Shown here one piece after another: positions 6,900 through 15,768 of a DNA stretch of 64,000 nucleotides. Position 1 is the stretch's first letter, and each line of letters begins with the position of its first letter. This stretch comes from Chungangia koreensis (GTDB taxonomy: Bacteria; Bacillota; Bacilli; Bacillales_A; Planococcaceae), in contig NZ_JBHSEC010000003.1 of assembly GCF_042651785.1 (NCBI RefSeq), positions 115,574 to 179,573 on the forward strand. Direction: 5' to 3'. The position numbers were made by a program, and so were the translations under genes. A model generated the notes under the pieces. That model did not search any database. It was given only the letters and a program-made list of their open reading frames with translations, and was not told the DNA's origin.

Positions 6900-8266
6900 A
6901 TATGAACCTCCTTCGCTCGATTAAGCCGCTCAATTTCTCTTTTTGCGTCATCCATTGCATAAGTAATGCCATGGTGGAAGAACACGAGGTCACCAGTCGG
7001 ATCATCCTTTGATCGACCAACTCTTCCGCCGATTTGAATAAGTGCACTTTCAGTGAAGATTCCCTCATCTGCTCCAACAACAGCTACTTGAACACGTGGG
7101 ATGGTGATTCCTCGTTCCAAGATGGTCGTAGTGAGGAGTCCGGGCACTTCTTTATTTCGAAGACTTAACACTTTCTCTTTCCGGTCAGGGACATCAGCAT
7201 GCACAGCATGTATTCCTCGATGGATTTGTTGAAATAAAGGCTCAGCCTTTTCCATTAACTCGATCGTAGGAAAGAATATGAGGAATGGTTCTTCATTCGC
7301 GAGCCTTTCTGCAGTCCAATCTCTTAACTTAGATGGTATTCTCCCTTTATGTATTTGCTTCCCATAGTTCCATAACGAGTCAAACCTCGGTACAGGTAAT
7401 GGATGCCCATGGAACCGTTTGGTGATGACTGAGATTCTTCCGCCTGATTGCTTTACATTCCGAATTAACTCGTTGGATGGAGTGGCCGTTACCACATAAA
7501 CCGGGGTATCTGGTTTCTTAGCCTTCTCAACTGCCCGTCTTAATGTTTCATCCGCAGAATATGGAAATGCATCCGCTTCATCTACAAATACTGCATCGAA
7601 CGCCCCTTCAAAGCGGTAAAGTTGATGTGTCGTAGCGATCACAAGCTGGGCAAACCCTTCTTGGAACTCCGCTCCCCCGTAAAGTGAATGGATAATAGTT
7701 TCCGGGAACACTTGTCTGAAGCGTGGAGTTAATTCCAATACTACGTCTGTCCTTGGAGCAGCTACACAGACGCGTTTGCCTTCCTGCAGCAGTTCATGAA
7801 TGGGTTTGAATAAAATCTCTGTCTTCCCTGCTCCACAAACTGCATGGATTAAATGAGGACGCTCTAACTGAATGTTCTCACTCAATTCATTTGCGGCTTT
7901 CTGCTGGGCAGACGTAAGTTGTCCATCCCATGCGAAACTATGATCTTGCTTGATTTCCGGAGAAGGTCCATTCCATTTAATGAGTTTCGTACAACTGCTC
8001 ACCCGTCCCATTCGAATACAGTGGCGGCAATAGACACATGGCCCTTCACACTTAGCACAATCGAACATAGCAAAAAATCGCCGGTCCGTGTTTCGGCAAC
8101 GCATACAAGTATAGGTATGAATGAATTTAGTTTTCTTCTGGTAAATTCCGTCGATGGTTGTAAGAAGGTTATTCTCGATGTGGTCATTGATGAGGTCTTG
8201 CGGGAAAGGGGTATGGTCGCGCAGCCAAATGCGCCCCGTGAGAAATTCCTGTAATTCTTTTTTCAT
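6896..8266 (-). CDS. comFA: Competence DNA translocase ComFA
   Basis: Superfamily 2 DEAD-box-like ATPase that powers uptake of single-stranded transforming DNA. The 456-residue protein has a four-cysteine zinc finger near residues 54-88 (CMRCR...CAKC...CVYC..C), Walker A HAVCGAGKTEI at about 141-151, a DEAD motif FVDEADAF near 227-234, motif III VTATPS and helicase C-terminal motifs (LLTTTILERGITIP, QIGGRVGR). AAAGGAGGA precedes the start. A 21-bp-period repeat array lies immediately upstream (8288-8381). No clear ComK box was seen. Confidence 0.96.
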   Translation of the reverse strand: MKKELQEFLTGRIWLRDHTPFPQDLINDHIENNLLTTIDGIYQKKTKFIHTYTCMRCRNTDRRFFAMFDCAKCEGPCVYCRHCIRMGRVSSCTKLIKWNGPSPEIKQDHSFAWDGQLTSAQQKAANELSENIQLERPHLIHAVCGAGKTEILFKPIHELLQEGKRVCVAAPRTDVVLELTPRFRQVFPETIIHSLYGGAEFQEGFAQLVIATTHQLYRFEGAFDAVFVDEADAFPYSADETLRRAVEKAKKPDTPVYVVTATPSNELIRNVKQSGGRISVITKRFHGHPLPVPRFDSLWNYGKQIHKGRIPSKLRDWTAERLANEEPFLIFFPTIELMEKAEPLFQQIHRGIHAVHADVPDRKEKVLSLRNKEVPGLLTTTILERGITIPRVQVAVVGADEGIFTESALIQIGGRVGRSKDDPTGDLVFFHHGITYAMDDAKREIERLNRAKEVHI

Positions 8267-8287
8267 GGTTCCTCCTTTATATTGAAG

Positions 8288-8381
8288 AATCGTTGATAAA
8301 AATTAATAATCGTTGATATATTGGTCAGAATCGTTGATATATGTCCAATAATCGTTGATAAACCTTCAACAATCGTTGATA
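8288..8381. repeat. Phased array A: 5 copies of AATCGTTGATA, 21-bp period
   Basis: The core AATCGTTGATA begins at 8288, 8308, 8329, 8350 and 8371: spacing 20, 21, 21, 21. The cores are identical and the 9-10 intervening bases vary. The array occupies the interval between the degV terminator and comFA. The minus-strand frame would read YQRLLxI heptads but has stop codons, so a coding role is unlikely. Confidence 0.9.
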
Positions 8382-8393
8382 TCCCCAACCTTC

Positions 8394-8422
8394 TAAAACA
8401 AGCGGCCTCCGAAGAAGCCGCT
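8394..8422 (-). terminator. degV terminator
   Basis: A GC-rich stem (8401-8406 with 8417-8422, extended by inner pairs) is followed on the minus strand by TGTTTT, just after the degV stop codon. Confidence 0.75.
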
Positions 8423-8443
8423 CAAATAACATAATAATAGTCC

Positions 8444-9286
8444 TTATTTCCGCATCCAGCCGAGACCCATGGAACCTTCGCCTAAATGTGTTCCGATTAC
8501 CGGCCCGAAATAACTGATGGTGAATTCGACATTTGGGAACTTCTCTGCCATTTCCTTGCGCCATTCTTCCGCTTCCAATGGGCGGTTCGCGTGAATAATA
8601 GCTGCTTCAAGTTTCTCATATTTCGCAGCATCCTCACCTAATAATTCGACAATTCGATTCATGGCCTTCTTACGGGTCCGGATTTTCTCGAATGGGACAA
8701 TGACTTTATTTTCAAAATGAAGCAAAGGTTTGATTTGCAGTAATCCGCCAATGAGGGCTTGAGCACTCGATAATCTTCCGCCGCGCTGCAAATGTGAAAG
8801 ATCATCAGCCATGAAATAAGCTCGCTCCGACAGCTTTAAGTCTTCAAGTTCGGACATGATGTCTTCCGCCGAAATGCTTTGTTTCGCCATTTTCGCAGCA
8901 CGCAAGGCATAAAATCCTTGGACATAGCAAGACGTTTCCGAGTCGAAAGCATACACTTTCGCACCTTCCGTCATTTGACCGGCTTGCACAGCCCCTTGGT
9001 ATGTACCGCTAATGCCGCTCGATAAATGAACGGAAATGATGGCATCGTAGTCCTTTGCAAGTCTTGAGAACAGTTCTGTAAACTGGCCGACTGGCGGCTG
9101 GGACGTTTTTGGAAGCTCTCCACCTTCCCGGACAAGACGGTAAAACTCGTCCACATGAAGATTAACCTCTTCCTCATACGCATGTCCTCCGACAATAACC
9201 GACAGAGGAACCATATGTATATCCCACTCATCCCGCACTTCTTTTGGAAGATAGGACGTGCTATCTGTCACGATCGCTGTTTTCAT
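8444..9286 (-). CDS. degV: DegV family fatty-acid-binding protein
   Basis: DegV-family proteins bind fatty acids; in Firmicutes FakB members present them to the kinase FakA. The 280-residue protein starts MKTAIVTDSTSYLPKEVRDE. It has the family motif TSQPPVGQF near residue 77, LSSGISGTYQGA near 103, and SYFGPVIGTHLGEGSMGLGW at the C-terminus. The ATG at 9286 follows TAGGAG at correct spacing; longer in-frame starts lack one. It corresponds to B. subtilis YviA/DegV, downstream of degU. The specific lipid is unknown. Confidence 0.93.
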   Translation of the reverse strand: MKTAIVTDSTSYLPKEVRDEWDIHMVPLSVIVGGHAYEEEVNLHVDEFYRLVREGGELPKTSQPPVGQFTELFSRLAKDYDAIISVHLSSGISGTYQGAVQAGQMTEGAKVYAFDSETSCYVQGFYALRAAKMAKQSISAEDIMSELEDLKLSERAYFMADDLSHLQRGGRLSSAQALIGGLLQIKPLLHFENKVIVPFEKIRTRKKAMNRIVELLGEDAAKYEKLEAAIIHANRPLEAEEWRKEMAEKFPNVEFTISYFGPVIGTHLGEGSMGLGWMRK

Positions 9287-9339
9287 TCTATCAACTCCTA
9301 CCCTATATTCTACCGAATGAGACTGTAAATGGAAACATG

Positions 9340-9376
9340 AAAAGGGCACCTCAAAAGCACGCCTTTTGAAATGCCC
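9340..9376 (-). terminator. Terminator after the NTF2-like lipoprotein gene
   Basis: Minus-strand hairpin with arms at 9344-9348 plus 9351-9357 pairing with 9363-9369 plus 9372-9376, followed by TTTT. It separates the lipoprotein gene from degV. Confidence 0.75.
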
Positions 9377-9384
9377 AAGAATTA

Positions 9385-9948
9385 TTACTCCGTGTCACCT
9401 ATAAAGTAAACGCTCGAAATTCGCCATTTGCCATCTTCTTTCACAAATACCGTCACCTGACGGCCAGAGCGATCGATGGTTGCACCACTTTTCGGTTCGC
9501 TCATGCTGATGTCAATATTCGCAAATAGCTGAGCTTCGTTTTCGCTATATTTCACAATCGTATGATTGCTCGCTTCCCGCTTCGTATCATACTTTTCAAA
9601 TGCCGTTTGAACGGCCATTTTTTCATCATCATATTTAAAGCCTTCAGGTTTTTTCGCAATCGTCGCCATGTAGCGGTCGATGTCTTCCTCGTTGAATGCA
9701 GCTAAGTTTTCATTGAAAACCTCAATCACTGCTTCCCGCTCCTCTTTCGGAACGTTTGTCGCCTCTTCTACCGAACCTTTGCCGGTTACATTAAAGCCGA
9801 CGGAATCATTCGTCACCCCATGGTCAAGTGTGCTCTGCGCATTTTGAGGAGCATCGCTATTGGACTGCAAGGTATTTGTATCATCATTGCCGCATGCGAC
9901 CAGCAACAAGCCGAAGACGGATATCGTTAGTAATTTTAATAAGTTCAT
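9385..9948 (-). CDS. Lipoprotein with NTF2-like domain
   Basis: A 187-residue membrane-anchored lipoprotein. The signal peptide MNLLKLLTISVFGLLLVAC ends in a lipobox with Cys19. A low-complexity linker (NDDTNTLQSNSDAPQNAQS) follows. The rest, from about residue 80, looks like an NTF2/SnoaL-type cone-fold domain (FNEEDIDRYMATI, NIDISMSEP, GRQVTVFVKEDGKWRISSVYF). The start at 9948 follows GGAGGAGGT. It is inserted between degU and degV relative to B. subtilis. Array B lies upstream. Function unknown. Confidence 0.8.
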   Translation of the reverse strand: MNLLKLLTISVFGLLLVACGNDDTNTLQSNSDAPQNAQSTLDHGVTNDSVGFNVTGKGSVEEATNVPKEEREAVIEVFNENLAAFNEEDIDRYMATIAKKPEGFKYDDEKMAVQTAFEKYDTKREASNHTIVKYSENEAQLFANIDISMSEPKSGATIDRSGRQVTVFVKEDGKWRISSVYFIGDTE

Positions 9949-10030
9949 CGTTCTACCTCCTCCGGATAGTTTGTCACAATTTGTAGGTCTTTTCAATTAG
10001 AAGGTTCTTGGCGTAGATAATATGACGTTT

Positions 10031-10132
10031 TATGAGCAGTTGGCCGCCGCCAATGAGCAGATTCGTTCTCCCAATGAGCAGTTAGCCACTCCCTATGAGC
10101 AGTTGATGCTTTTCTATGAGCAGTTAACCTAT
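10031..10132. repeat. Phased array B1: 5 copies of WATGAGCAGWT, 21-bp period
   Basis: The core ATGAGCAG begins at 10032, 10053, 10074, 10095 and 10116, exactly 21 bp apart. About 12 bases are conserved and 9 vary. It is the first of three adjacent arrays in the degU-lipoprotein interval. The plus frame reads (Y/N)EQLxxx heptads with no ribosome binding site. Confidence 0.92.
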
Positions 10133-10165
10133 GACAGGCTCGAATTGAGTCACTCTGGCCATGTC

Positions 10166-10243
10166 TATGCTCGGATAAGCTCCCTCTATGCTCGGATAAC
10201 CACGTCCTATGCTCGCATAGCGTCCATCTATGCTTGGATCACC
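10166..10243. repeat. Phased array B2: 4 copies of TATGCTCGGATAA, 21-bp period
   Basis: Copies begin at 10166, 10187, 10208 and 10229, exactly 21 bp apart; the last two are slightly diverged. The core is the same as in array D at 31011-31105. The plus frame reads YARIxxx. Confidence 0.92.
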
Positions 10244-10280
10244 TTTTTATGGAAGAATAAACTCCCCTCACCTCTCATAT

Positions 10281-10356
10281 ATGGGCGGATAGCGTCATAT
10301 ATGGGCGGATAGGCCACAGATATGGGCGGATAAGCGTCAAGTATGGGCGGATAACC
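10281..10356. repeat. Phased array B3: 4 copies of ATGGGCGGATA, 20-21-bp period
   Basis: Copies begin at 10281, 10301, 10322 and 10343. The core differs from B2 in the central bases (GGGCGGATA versus GCTCGGATA), which suggests diversification from one ancestor. The stretch 10357-10462 after it holds no gene and no further array. Confidence 0.9.
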
Positions 10357-10462
10357 ATTATTAATGAGCGTTCGCCCATTTACTCCCAACTCTCACCCAT
10401 ACCCGCTCCAACCTCCATCACATCCCATAAGACGTATCCACCTAAAAAAGGTTCTCCCCACA

Positions 10463-10495
10463 CAAAAACTCCTCCAGCCCAAAGGCCAAAGGAGT
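10463..10495 (-). terminator. degU terminator
   Basis: Minus-strand hairpin (10468-10473 with 10490-10495 plus inner pairs) followed by TTTTT, about 20 bp after the degU stop. Confidence 0.75.
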
Positions 10496-10514
10496 CTTCA
10501 ATTTCACATGTAAA

Positions 10515-11189
10515 TTATCGAACTTCCACCCAACCGTTTTTGATCGCAGTAACTACTGCCTGTGTACGGTCGTTAACGTTCATCTTTTGCAGAATGCTGG
10601 AAACGTGGTTCTTAACAGTCTTTTCAGATATGTAAAGCGTTTCCCCGATGGAACGGTTGCTTTGTCCGTCTGTCAACAACTGAAGTACTTCGCATTCGCG
10701 TTTCGTCAACAGATGGAATGGACGGCGGATTTCCGCTTGGTGGAATGATCCTTTATGTTCTTTTTCGCTTAAGCGGCGGAATTCTGCCACTAAGTTGCGT
10801 GTCACTTTTGGATGTAGGTAAGAACCGCCTGCAGCTACGATTTTAATCGCTTGTACAATCGCGTCAGCGTCCATTTCCTTCAACATATAGCCTAATGCAC
10901 CTGTTTTCAATGCATGTGTGACATAGGATTCATCATCATGGATCGAAAGGATGATAACCCGTGCATCCGGGTGCGCAGCCATAAGTTCGCCTGTTGCATC
11001 GATGCCGTTTTTGTTCGGCATGTTAATATCGACCAATACAACATCCGGTTGGTGCTGTTCATACAAAGGCACCACTTCGTTGCCGTCGCCGCCTTCTGCT
11101 ACAACGTTGAACGAATCTTCAAAATCCAAGATCCGTTTGACTCCTTCGCGGAATAATTGATGGTCATCGACAATCACTATATTTGTCAT
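10515..11189 (-). CDS. degU: Response regulator DegU
   Basis: NarL/FixJ-type response regulator controlling exoenzymes, motility, competence and biofilm genes in Bacillales. In 224 residues it has a receiver domain (IVIVDDHQLFREGVKRI at the start, phospho-acceptor Asp in DVVLVDINMPNKNGID near residue 55) and a C-terminal LuxR-type HTH (LTKRECEVLQLLTDGQSNRS, then EKTVKNHVSSILQKM). The start at 11189 lies 13 bp after the degS stop and follows GGGGGGAA. It is phosphorylated by DegS. Confidence 0.97.
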   Translation of the reverse strand: MTNIVIVDDHQLFREGVKRILDFEDSFNVVAEGGDGNEVVPLYEQHQPDVVLVDINMPNKNGIDATGELMAAHPDARVIILSIHDDESYVTHALKTGALGYMLKEMDADAIVQAIKIVAAGGSYLHPKVTRNLVAEFRRLSEKEHKGSFHQAEIRRPFHLLTKRECEVLQLLTDGQSNRSIGETLYISEKTVKNHVSSILQKMNVNDRTQAVVTAIKNGWVEVR

Positions 11190-11202
11190 ATCCAATTCCC
11201 CC

Positions 11203-12363
11203 CTATGACTCTTCTTCAAGTTTTAGTTTGATAGGTATTCTGAATAGCAATAGTGCACCTTTTGACGGCGCTGAACTAATCGCCATTTCTCCTTTAAGTA
11301 AATCGACCCGCTCTTGCATTCCGATTAATCCGAATGACTGGTCCTTGACAATTTTCGGCTCAAAGCCGACTCCGTTATCCTTTACGACGATGTTCATCAC
11401 ATCGGTGAGCCATTCGATTTTGACCCAAATATCCTTCGATTTTCCATGTTTGACCGAATTGGTGACAGCTTCCTGGATCAGGCGGAAAATCGAGATCTCA
11501 TAGTTGGATAAGAAGCGGCGCTCCTCCCCGATTGATTGGAAATGAATGGTTGTCCCCGTGTTATATCCCTCGAAGGTCGCCAAATATTTCTTTAGCGTTG
11601 GAGCCAATCCTAAATCATCAAGTGCCATTGGTCTTAAATCATATATGATTCGGCGAACTTCTGAAAGGGCATTACGAACCATTTCTTTTAGTGAGCCTAT
11701 CTCCACAAATGCACTTTCCGGGCCTTTCTCGGTGTATGTACGTTCAATTAAATCTGATCGGACAAGTACGTTGGCCATCATTTGGGCAGGTCCATCATGG
11801 ATTTCACGGGAAACCCGCTTCCGTTCCTCTTCCTGCGCTTCAATAATTTTCATACTAAAGTCCTGCCTGACTTTAGCACTCTCTAACGCCTGTCCAACAT
11901 CCTTCAGATCCATCGTCAAATAGTTCAAGACGACATTCACTTGGTTCACAAGCTGATCTGCACGCTGGATTGTATCCTGCAATGCCAACAGTCTGCGTTC
12001 CAAATCGTCCCGTCGTTCACGGAGCTGTTTCTCCTCCGTCCGGTTGATCGACAGTTTGATCTGTAAATCATTTGCCGTTTCGTAAGCTTGTCTAACTTGA
12101 GTTTCAGTGAAAGAATTGAAGTTTTTAGAGACCTCTGCGAGCCGTCGCCGAGCATATCTCGTCTTATCCTCCAAATAATCCCCTTCGGTAATTACCCGGG
12201 AAATGGCAGTACGAACCTCATCCAATTCTTTTTTCATATTATCGAAGCTTTGACGGCTTTGTTCGCTTATAATGAAAATGTCGCTCTTCGACTGATCCAT
12301 CGTTTGGATCATCTTATTGAAGATTAAATCGAGGGACTTGATATCGACCTTTTTCCCAGACAT
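11203..12363 (-). CDS. degS: Sensor histidine kinase DegS
   Basis: Cytoplasmic histidine kinase partner of DegU. The 386-residue protein has no membrane segment. It carries a long N-terminal coiled-coil sensor region (about residues 20-165), a HisKA_3 dimerisation domain with the phospho-His in VSREIHDGPAQMM near residue 190, and an ATP-binding domain (AVTNSVKHGKSKDIWV, VVKDNGVGF, FGLIGMQERVDLLKGE). This matches Bacillus DegS. AGAGGAGAA precedes the ATG. It is divergent from yvyE. Confidence 0.97.
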   Translation of the reverse strand: MSGKKVDIKSLDLIFNKMIQTMDQSKSDIFIISEQSRQSFDNMKKELDEVRTAISRVITEGDYLEDKTRYARRRLAEVSKNFNSFTETQVRQAYETANDLQIKLSINRTEEKQLRERRDDLERRLLALQDTIQRADQLVNQVNVVLNYLTMDLKDVGQALESAKVRQDFSMKIIEAQEEERKRVSREIHDGPAQMMANVLVRSDLIERTYTEKGPESAFVEIGSLKEMVRNALSEVRRIIYDLRPMALDDLGLAPTLKKYLATFEGYNTGTTIHFQSIGEERRFLSNYEISIFRLIQEAVTNSVKHGKSKDIWVKIEWLTDVMNIVVKDNGVGFEPKIVKDQSFGLIGMQERVDLLKGEMAISSAPSKGALLLFRIPIKLKLEEES

Positions 12364-12517
12364 GTCTCGTTCTCCTCTAACACTAAACGCAAAGAATACT
12401 ACGTTTATTTATATTTCGACAGCCTCAGGAAAAAATCCTTCAATGGCTCATATAATTATACCATTTCACGCTTAAAAAACTATTAAAAGTTCTTTACAAA
12501 CGAACGGAGGTGCGCCT

Positions 12518-13150
12518 ATGCGCGACGATTACAAAACGGTAAAAGGATATGGAGAAGCTGAAACTATCATTCAAAAATCCCAATTTCTCACATATATTGA
12601 ACGAGCTGAAACAGAAGAAGAAGCGATCGCCTTCATCGATTCCATTAAACAAAAACATAGAAGTGCGAACCATAACTGCTCGGCGTACTTGATCGGCGAA
12701 CACGATACAATCCAAAAAGCGAATGATGATGGGGAACCAAGCGGCACGGCTGGCGTCCCTATGTTAGAGGTCTTAAAAAAACAAGGTCTGAAAGATACAG
12801 TTGTTGTGGTAACCCGCTACTTTGGCGGAATAAAATTAGGCGGTGGCGGATTAATCCGGGCATATGGAAAATCTGTGACGAATGGATTGGAAAAAACGGG
12901 TATAGTAGAACGAAAGCTTCATTTTCTCATGAAAGTTTCAATTGACTATACGTTACTCGGAAAAATGGAAAACGAAGTACGGAATTCTAAATTCAGATTA
13001 AAAGAGATTCAATATGCAGAAGCAGTTGACCTATACATTTACGCACATCGCACGGAAGAGGATGAATTCATCACATGGATCACTGATCTTTCAAACGGAC
13101 AGGCAACGGTGAATATTGTCGAAACAGAGTTTTTAGAGTCGGAGGCATAA
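12518..13150 (+). CDS. yvyE: YvyE/YigZ (IMPACT family) protein
   Basis: A 210-residue IMPACT-family protein. The N-terminal UPF0029 domain carries AETIIQKSQFLTYIERAETE, HNCSAYLIG and NDDGEPSGTAGVPML, with VVVTRYFGGIKLGGGGLIRAY near residues 96-116. A smaller C-terminal DUF1949-type domain follows. Family members influence ribosome-associated processes, but the bacterial role is not settled. CGGAGGTG precedes the start. It is divergent from degS as in B. subtilis. Confidence 0.95.
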   Translation: MRDDYKTVKGYGEAETIIQKSQFLTYIERAETEEEAIAFIDSIKQKHRSANHNCSAYLIGEHDTIQKANDDGEPSGTAGVPMLEVLKKQGLKDTVVVVTRYFGGIKLGGGGLIRAYGKSVTNGLEKTGIVERKLHFLMKVSIDYTLLGKMENEVRNSKFRLKEIQYAEAVDLYIYAHRTEEDEFITWITDLSNGQATVNIVETEFLESEA

Positions 13151-13166
13151 GTGGAAGAAAAAGCAT

Positions 13167-13195
13167 TTTACGACAAGTTGGGACCATAGTATAAT
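13167..13195 (+). promoter_or_regulatory. SigA-type promoter of the LCP gene
   Basis: TTTACG (13167-13172), 17-nt spacer, TATAAT (13190-13195), about 57 bp upstream of the LCP start. The -10 is perfect; the -35 matches four of six. Confidence 0.65.
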
Positions 13196-13251
13196 AGTAA
13201 GATAGGCCAATTTGAAAGATTCGTTTACTTTTATATAGAGGAGAATTGAAT

Positions 13252-14307
13252 ATGAGAAGAAAAGAATTCAGGAAGCACTCAAAAGGCTCTTCAAAAAAGA
13301 AACTTGCCTTGAAGATTTCCTTGTTACTTGCACTTTCTCTGCTTCTGTCATTGACCGCATATGGGGTCTATTTGACGAAGAAGGTGGAGCATGCTGCTAA
13401 TAATGCATATGAAGTAGCTGGTCAAAAAGGGTCCACTCTCCGTGATAATGAAGTGCAACCCGTATCAGACAATGTTTCAATTTTATTCATTGGCGTTGAT
13501 AATAGTGAAGCACGTAACCAAGGCGAACGGAACACGAGAACGGATGCCCTTATGGTGGCTACTCTTAATAACAAAGACAAATCAGTGAAATTATTAAGTA
13601 TTCCACGAGATTCATATGTATATATCCCAGAAGCGGGATACGAGGACAAAATTACTCATGCTTACGGCCATGGCGGTACACGCGTTACGATTGAAACAGT
13701 GGAAGAACTTCTTGAAATCCCGATCGATTATTATGTGAAAATGGATTTTAACGCATTTATCGATGTAGTTGATGCCCTCGATGGCATTACGGTGGATGTT
13801 CCATTTAATCGATTGGAAAAAGACGAAAATGACCGTAGGACAGTTCAATTAACAAAAGGCTTACAAACGTTGGACGGACGTCACGCACTTGCTCTTGCAA
13901 GAACCCGATATGTCGATAACGACATCGAGCGTGGTAAACGTCAGCAAATGATTTTGGAAGCTGTAATCGATAAAGCCACTTCAGCAAGCTCCTTCACAAA
14001 ATATGGTGATGTGATTGACGCAGTCGGCGGCAACATGAAGACAGATATGACATTCGATGAAATGACCTCCTTCTTCAACTATATTAAAGGCGGAAAGCCG
14101 CAAATTGACTCGTTATCCCTTACAGGAGACGACGATATGTCCACTGGTACGTACTACTGGATTTTAGATGAAGAAGATTTGGAAGAAACAAGAGACATCT
14201 TGAAAGCTCACCTCGGTCTGACTACCGATACTTCGAACCTTTCAGATGGCAGTAGTTCCATTCAAGATCCAACTCACACAGCCCAAGGACAATACGACGA
14301 AGACTAA
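13252..14307 (+). CDS. LytR-CpsA-Psr (LCP) family cell-wall ligase
   Basis: LCP proteins attach wall teichoic acid or other glycopolymers to peptidoglycan at the outer membrane face. The 351-residue protein has a basic N-terminus, one membrane helix (about residues 19-45) and an extracellular LCP domain: ILFIGVDNSEAR, NTRTDALMVATLN, KLLSIPRDSYVYIP, DITHAYGHGGT-like segment, and ALALARTRYVDNDIERGKRQQMI. The arginines and aspartates that bind the polyprenyl phosphate are present. The start at 13252 follows GAGGAGAA; an upstream in-frame TTG is less well placed. The convergent neighbour tagO makes the first wall-teichoic-acid intermediate, supporting this role. Confidence 0.93.
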   Translation: MRRKEFRKHSKGSSKKKLALKISLLLALSLLLSLTAYGVYLTKKVEHAANNAYEVAGQKGSTLRDNEVQPVSDNVSILFIGVDNSEARNQGERNTRTDALMVATLNNKDKSVKLLSIPRDSYVYIPEAGYEDKITHAYGHGGTRVTIETVEELLEIPIDYYVKMDFNAFIDVVDALDGITVDVPFNRLEKDENDRRTVQLTKGLQTLDGRHALALARTRYVDNDIERGKRQQMILEAVIDKATSASSFTKYGDVIDAVGGNMKTDMTFDEMTSFFNYIKGGKPQIDSLSLTGDDDMSTGTYYWILDEEDLEETRDILKAHLGLTTDTSNLSDGSSSIQDPTHTAQGQYDED

Positions 14308-14314
14308 CTAACTG

Positions 14315-14341
14315 CCCTCCACGGTGAGGGTGGTTTTTTTA
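14315..14341 (+). terminator. Terminator after the LCP gene
   Basis: Stem 14315-14319 with 14326-14330 followed by GGTTTTTTT on the plus strand, directly after the stop codon. Confidence 0.75.
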
Positions 14342-14403
14342 TGTATGAATAAAGGCAGTAATTTATCTTCCCTGCTCACTCTGAAATAAACCCCCTAAAA
14401 AAG

Positions 14404-14453
14404 CAAAAAAGCGCCTGGCACTGTAACAATTCAACATTGTTATCATGCCAGGC
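14404..14453 (-). terminator. tagO terminator
   Basis: A long stem (14413-14420 pairs with 14446-14453, with a further internal 7-bp stem) followed on the minus strand by TTTTTT, directly downstream of tagO. Confidence 0.85.
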
Positions 14454-14460
14454 ACTTATT

Positions 14461-15513
14461 TTATTTCCCGATCATACTTAACATACGTACTAAATTCAAT
14501 AATGGTCGATAATTCTTACCGGCTAGTCCAACAACTTCTACGAACAACTCGATTGCAATGAGCATGACCGTAATCAGTAACAGTGCTCCCCAAATCGTCG
14601 CATACGAGAAAATGATGGCAGCAATTCCGAACAACGCGGCAATACCGTAGATAATCAAAACCGTTTGCCTATGCGAGAATCCCGCACGTAGCAAGCAGTG
14701 GTGCAAATGTGATTTATCTGGTGCAGATAAAGGTTGCTTCTCTCGAATCCGGCGTACAATCGCAAAGAATGTATCCGAAACCGGTACACCCAACATAATA
14801 ATCGGGATGACCAACGAGATAAATGTTACGTTTTTAAATCCGGAAAGGGCTAATACAGATATCATGAAGCCCAAGAACAGTGCTCCCGTATCACCCATGA
14901 AGATCTTCGCTGGATGGAAATTATAGAAAAGGAAACCGATTGTACTAGCTGCCAAAATGGAAGCTGTCACAATTACGAATGTGTCCCCTTTGATGATCGC
15001 CATCCCGGAAAGCGTAATAAGAGCAATTGTTGAAACACCTGCGGCTAACCCATCTAATCCATCGATTAGGTTAATCGCGTTTGTAATCCCGACAATCCAA
15101 AGTATGGTTAACGGGATGTTCAAGAAACCGAATGCCAACTCTCCACCGAACGGCAAGTTAATGAACGGAATTTCAAGTCCGCCCCAGAACACCACAATAA
15201 GTGCTGCTGCTAACTGGCCTGTCAGCTTCGCTTTCGCTGTAATTTCAAACAAATCATCCAGTATTCCTGTAGCAACGATAATGAGCGCACCGACGATAAT
15301 CGCCCAAGCTGCATCATCTTGCGGCCTCATGACGAGGAACCCGATCATGAATGCCAGGAATATAGCCAATCCGCCTAAACGCGGCATAATTTTTGCATGC
15401 ACTTTTCTATAATTTGGCTTATCGACCGCACCGATGCGGACGGCAAACCGTTTAACGATCGGAGTTAATACTATTGATGCGACAAATGCCACAACCAGTG
15501 TCAGGTATAGCAT
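14461..15513 (-). CDS. tagO: Undecaprenyl-phosphate GlcNAc-1-phosphate transferase TagO
   Basis: Integral membrane enzyme of the MraY/WecA family that transfers GlcNAc-1-phosphate from UDP-GlcNAc to undecaprenyl phosphate, the first committed step of wall teichoic acid synthesis. The 350-residue sequence has about ten hydrophobic segments and all family motifs: KIMPRLGGLAIF, NAINLIDGLDGLAAG with the Asp cluster, KIFMGDTGALFLGFM, and SHLHHCLLRAGFSHRQTV. The ATG at 15513 follows GAGGAGGAT. It is convergent with the LCP ligase, matching B. subtilis. Confidence 0.95.
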   Translation of the reverse strand: MLYLTLVVAFVASIVLTPIVKRFAVRIGAVDKPNYRKVHAKIMPRLGGLAIFLAFMIGFLVMRPQDDAAWAIIVGALIIVATGILDDLFEITAKAKLTGQLAAALIVVFWGGLEIPFINLPFGGELAFGFLNIPLTILWIVGITNAINLIDGLDGLAAGVSTIALITLSGMAIIKGDTFVIVTASILAASTIGFLFYNFHPAKIFMGDTGALFLGFMISVLALSGFKNVTFISLVIPIIMLGVPVSDTFFAIVRRIREKQPLSAPDKSHLHHCLLRAGFSHRQTVLIIYGIAALFGIAAIIFSYATIWGALLLITVMLIAIELFVEVVGLAGKNYRPLLNLVRMLSMIGK

Positions 15514-15768
15514 GCCTATCCTCCTCAAAAACAACTCAATTCTATGATCAAACCAAAAGTATTATAGCATGAAATCTTCTATAATACATCATTAACAAAA
15601 AAATGAATGTTATTACCTACTTGCCCAAATTTCCTTAAAGAAAAACCACCTTCTATTTAGACGTTTCGACCGATTCATAGGTTTCATGTGATGATATGGT
15701 CTTTCTCCCTAAAATTTGATAAAATAACATCATGTCTAAAGTAGACAGACTAAAAGGAGAGTACCCAT

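Noticed and set aside
8267..8400. ComK box upstream of comFA
   Set aside because: No AAAA-N5-TTTT pair at the expected spacing was found by eye; the array occupies the interval.
10022..10312. Open frame of 96 codons through arrays B1 to B3
   Set aside because: It reads YEQL/YARI heptads only because the 21-bp period preserves frame. It has no ribosome binding site; the 22-bp arrays elsewhere have no such frame.
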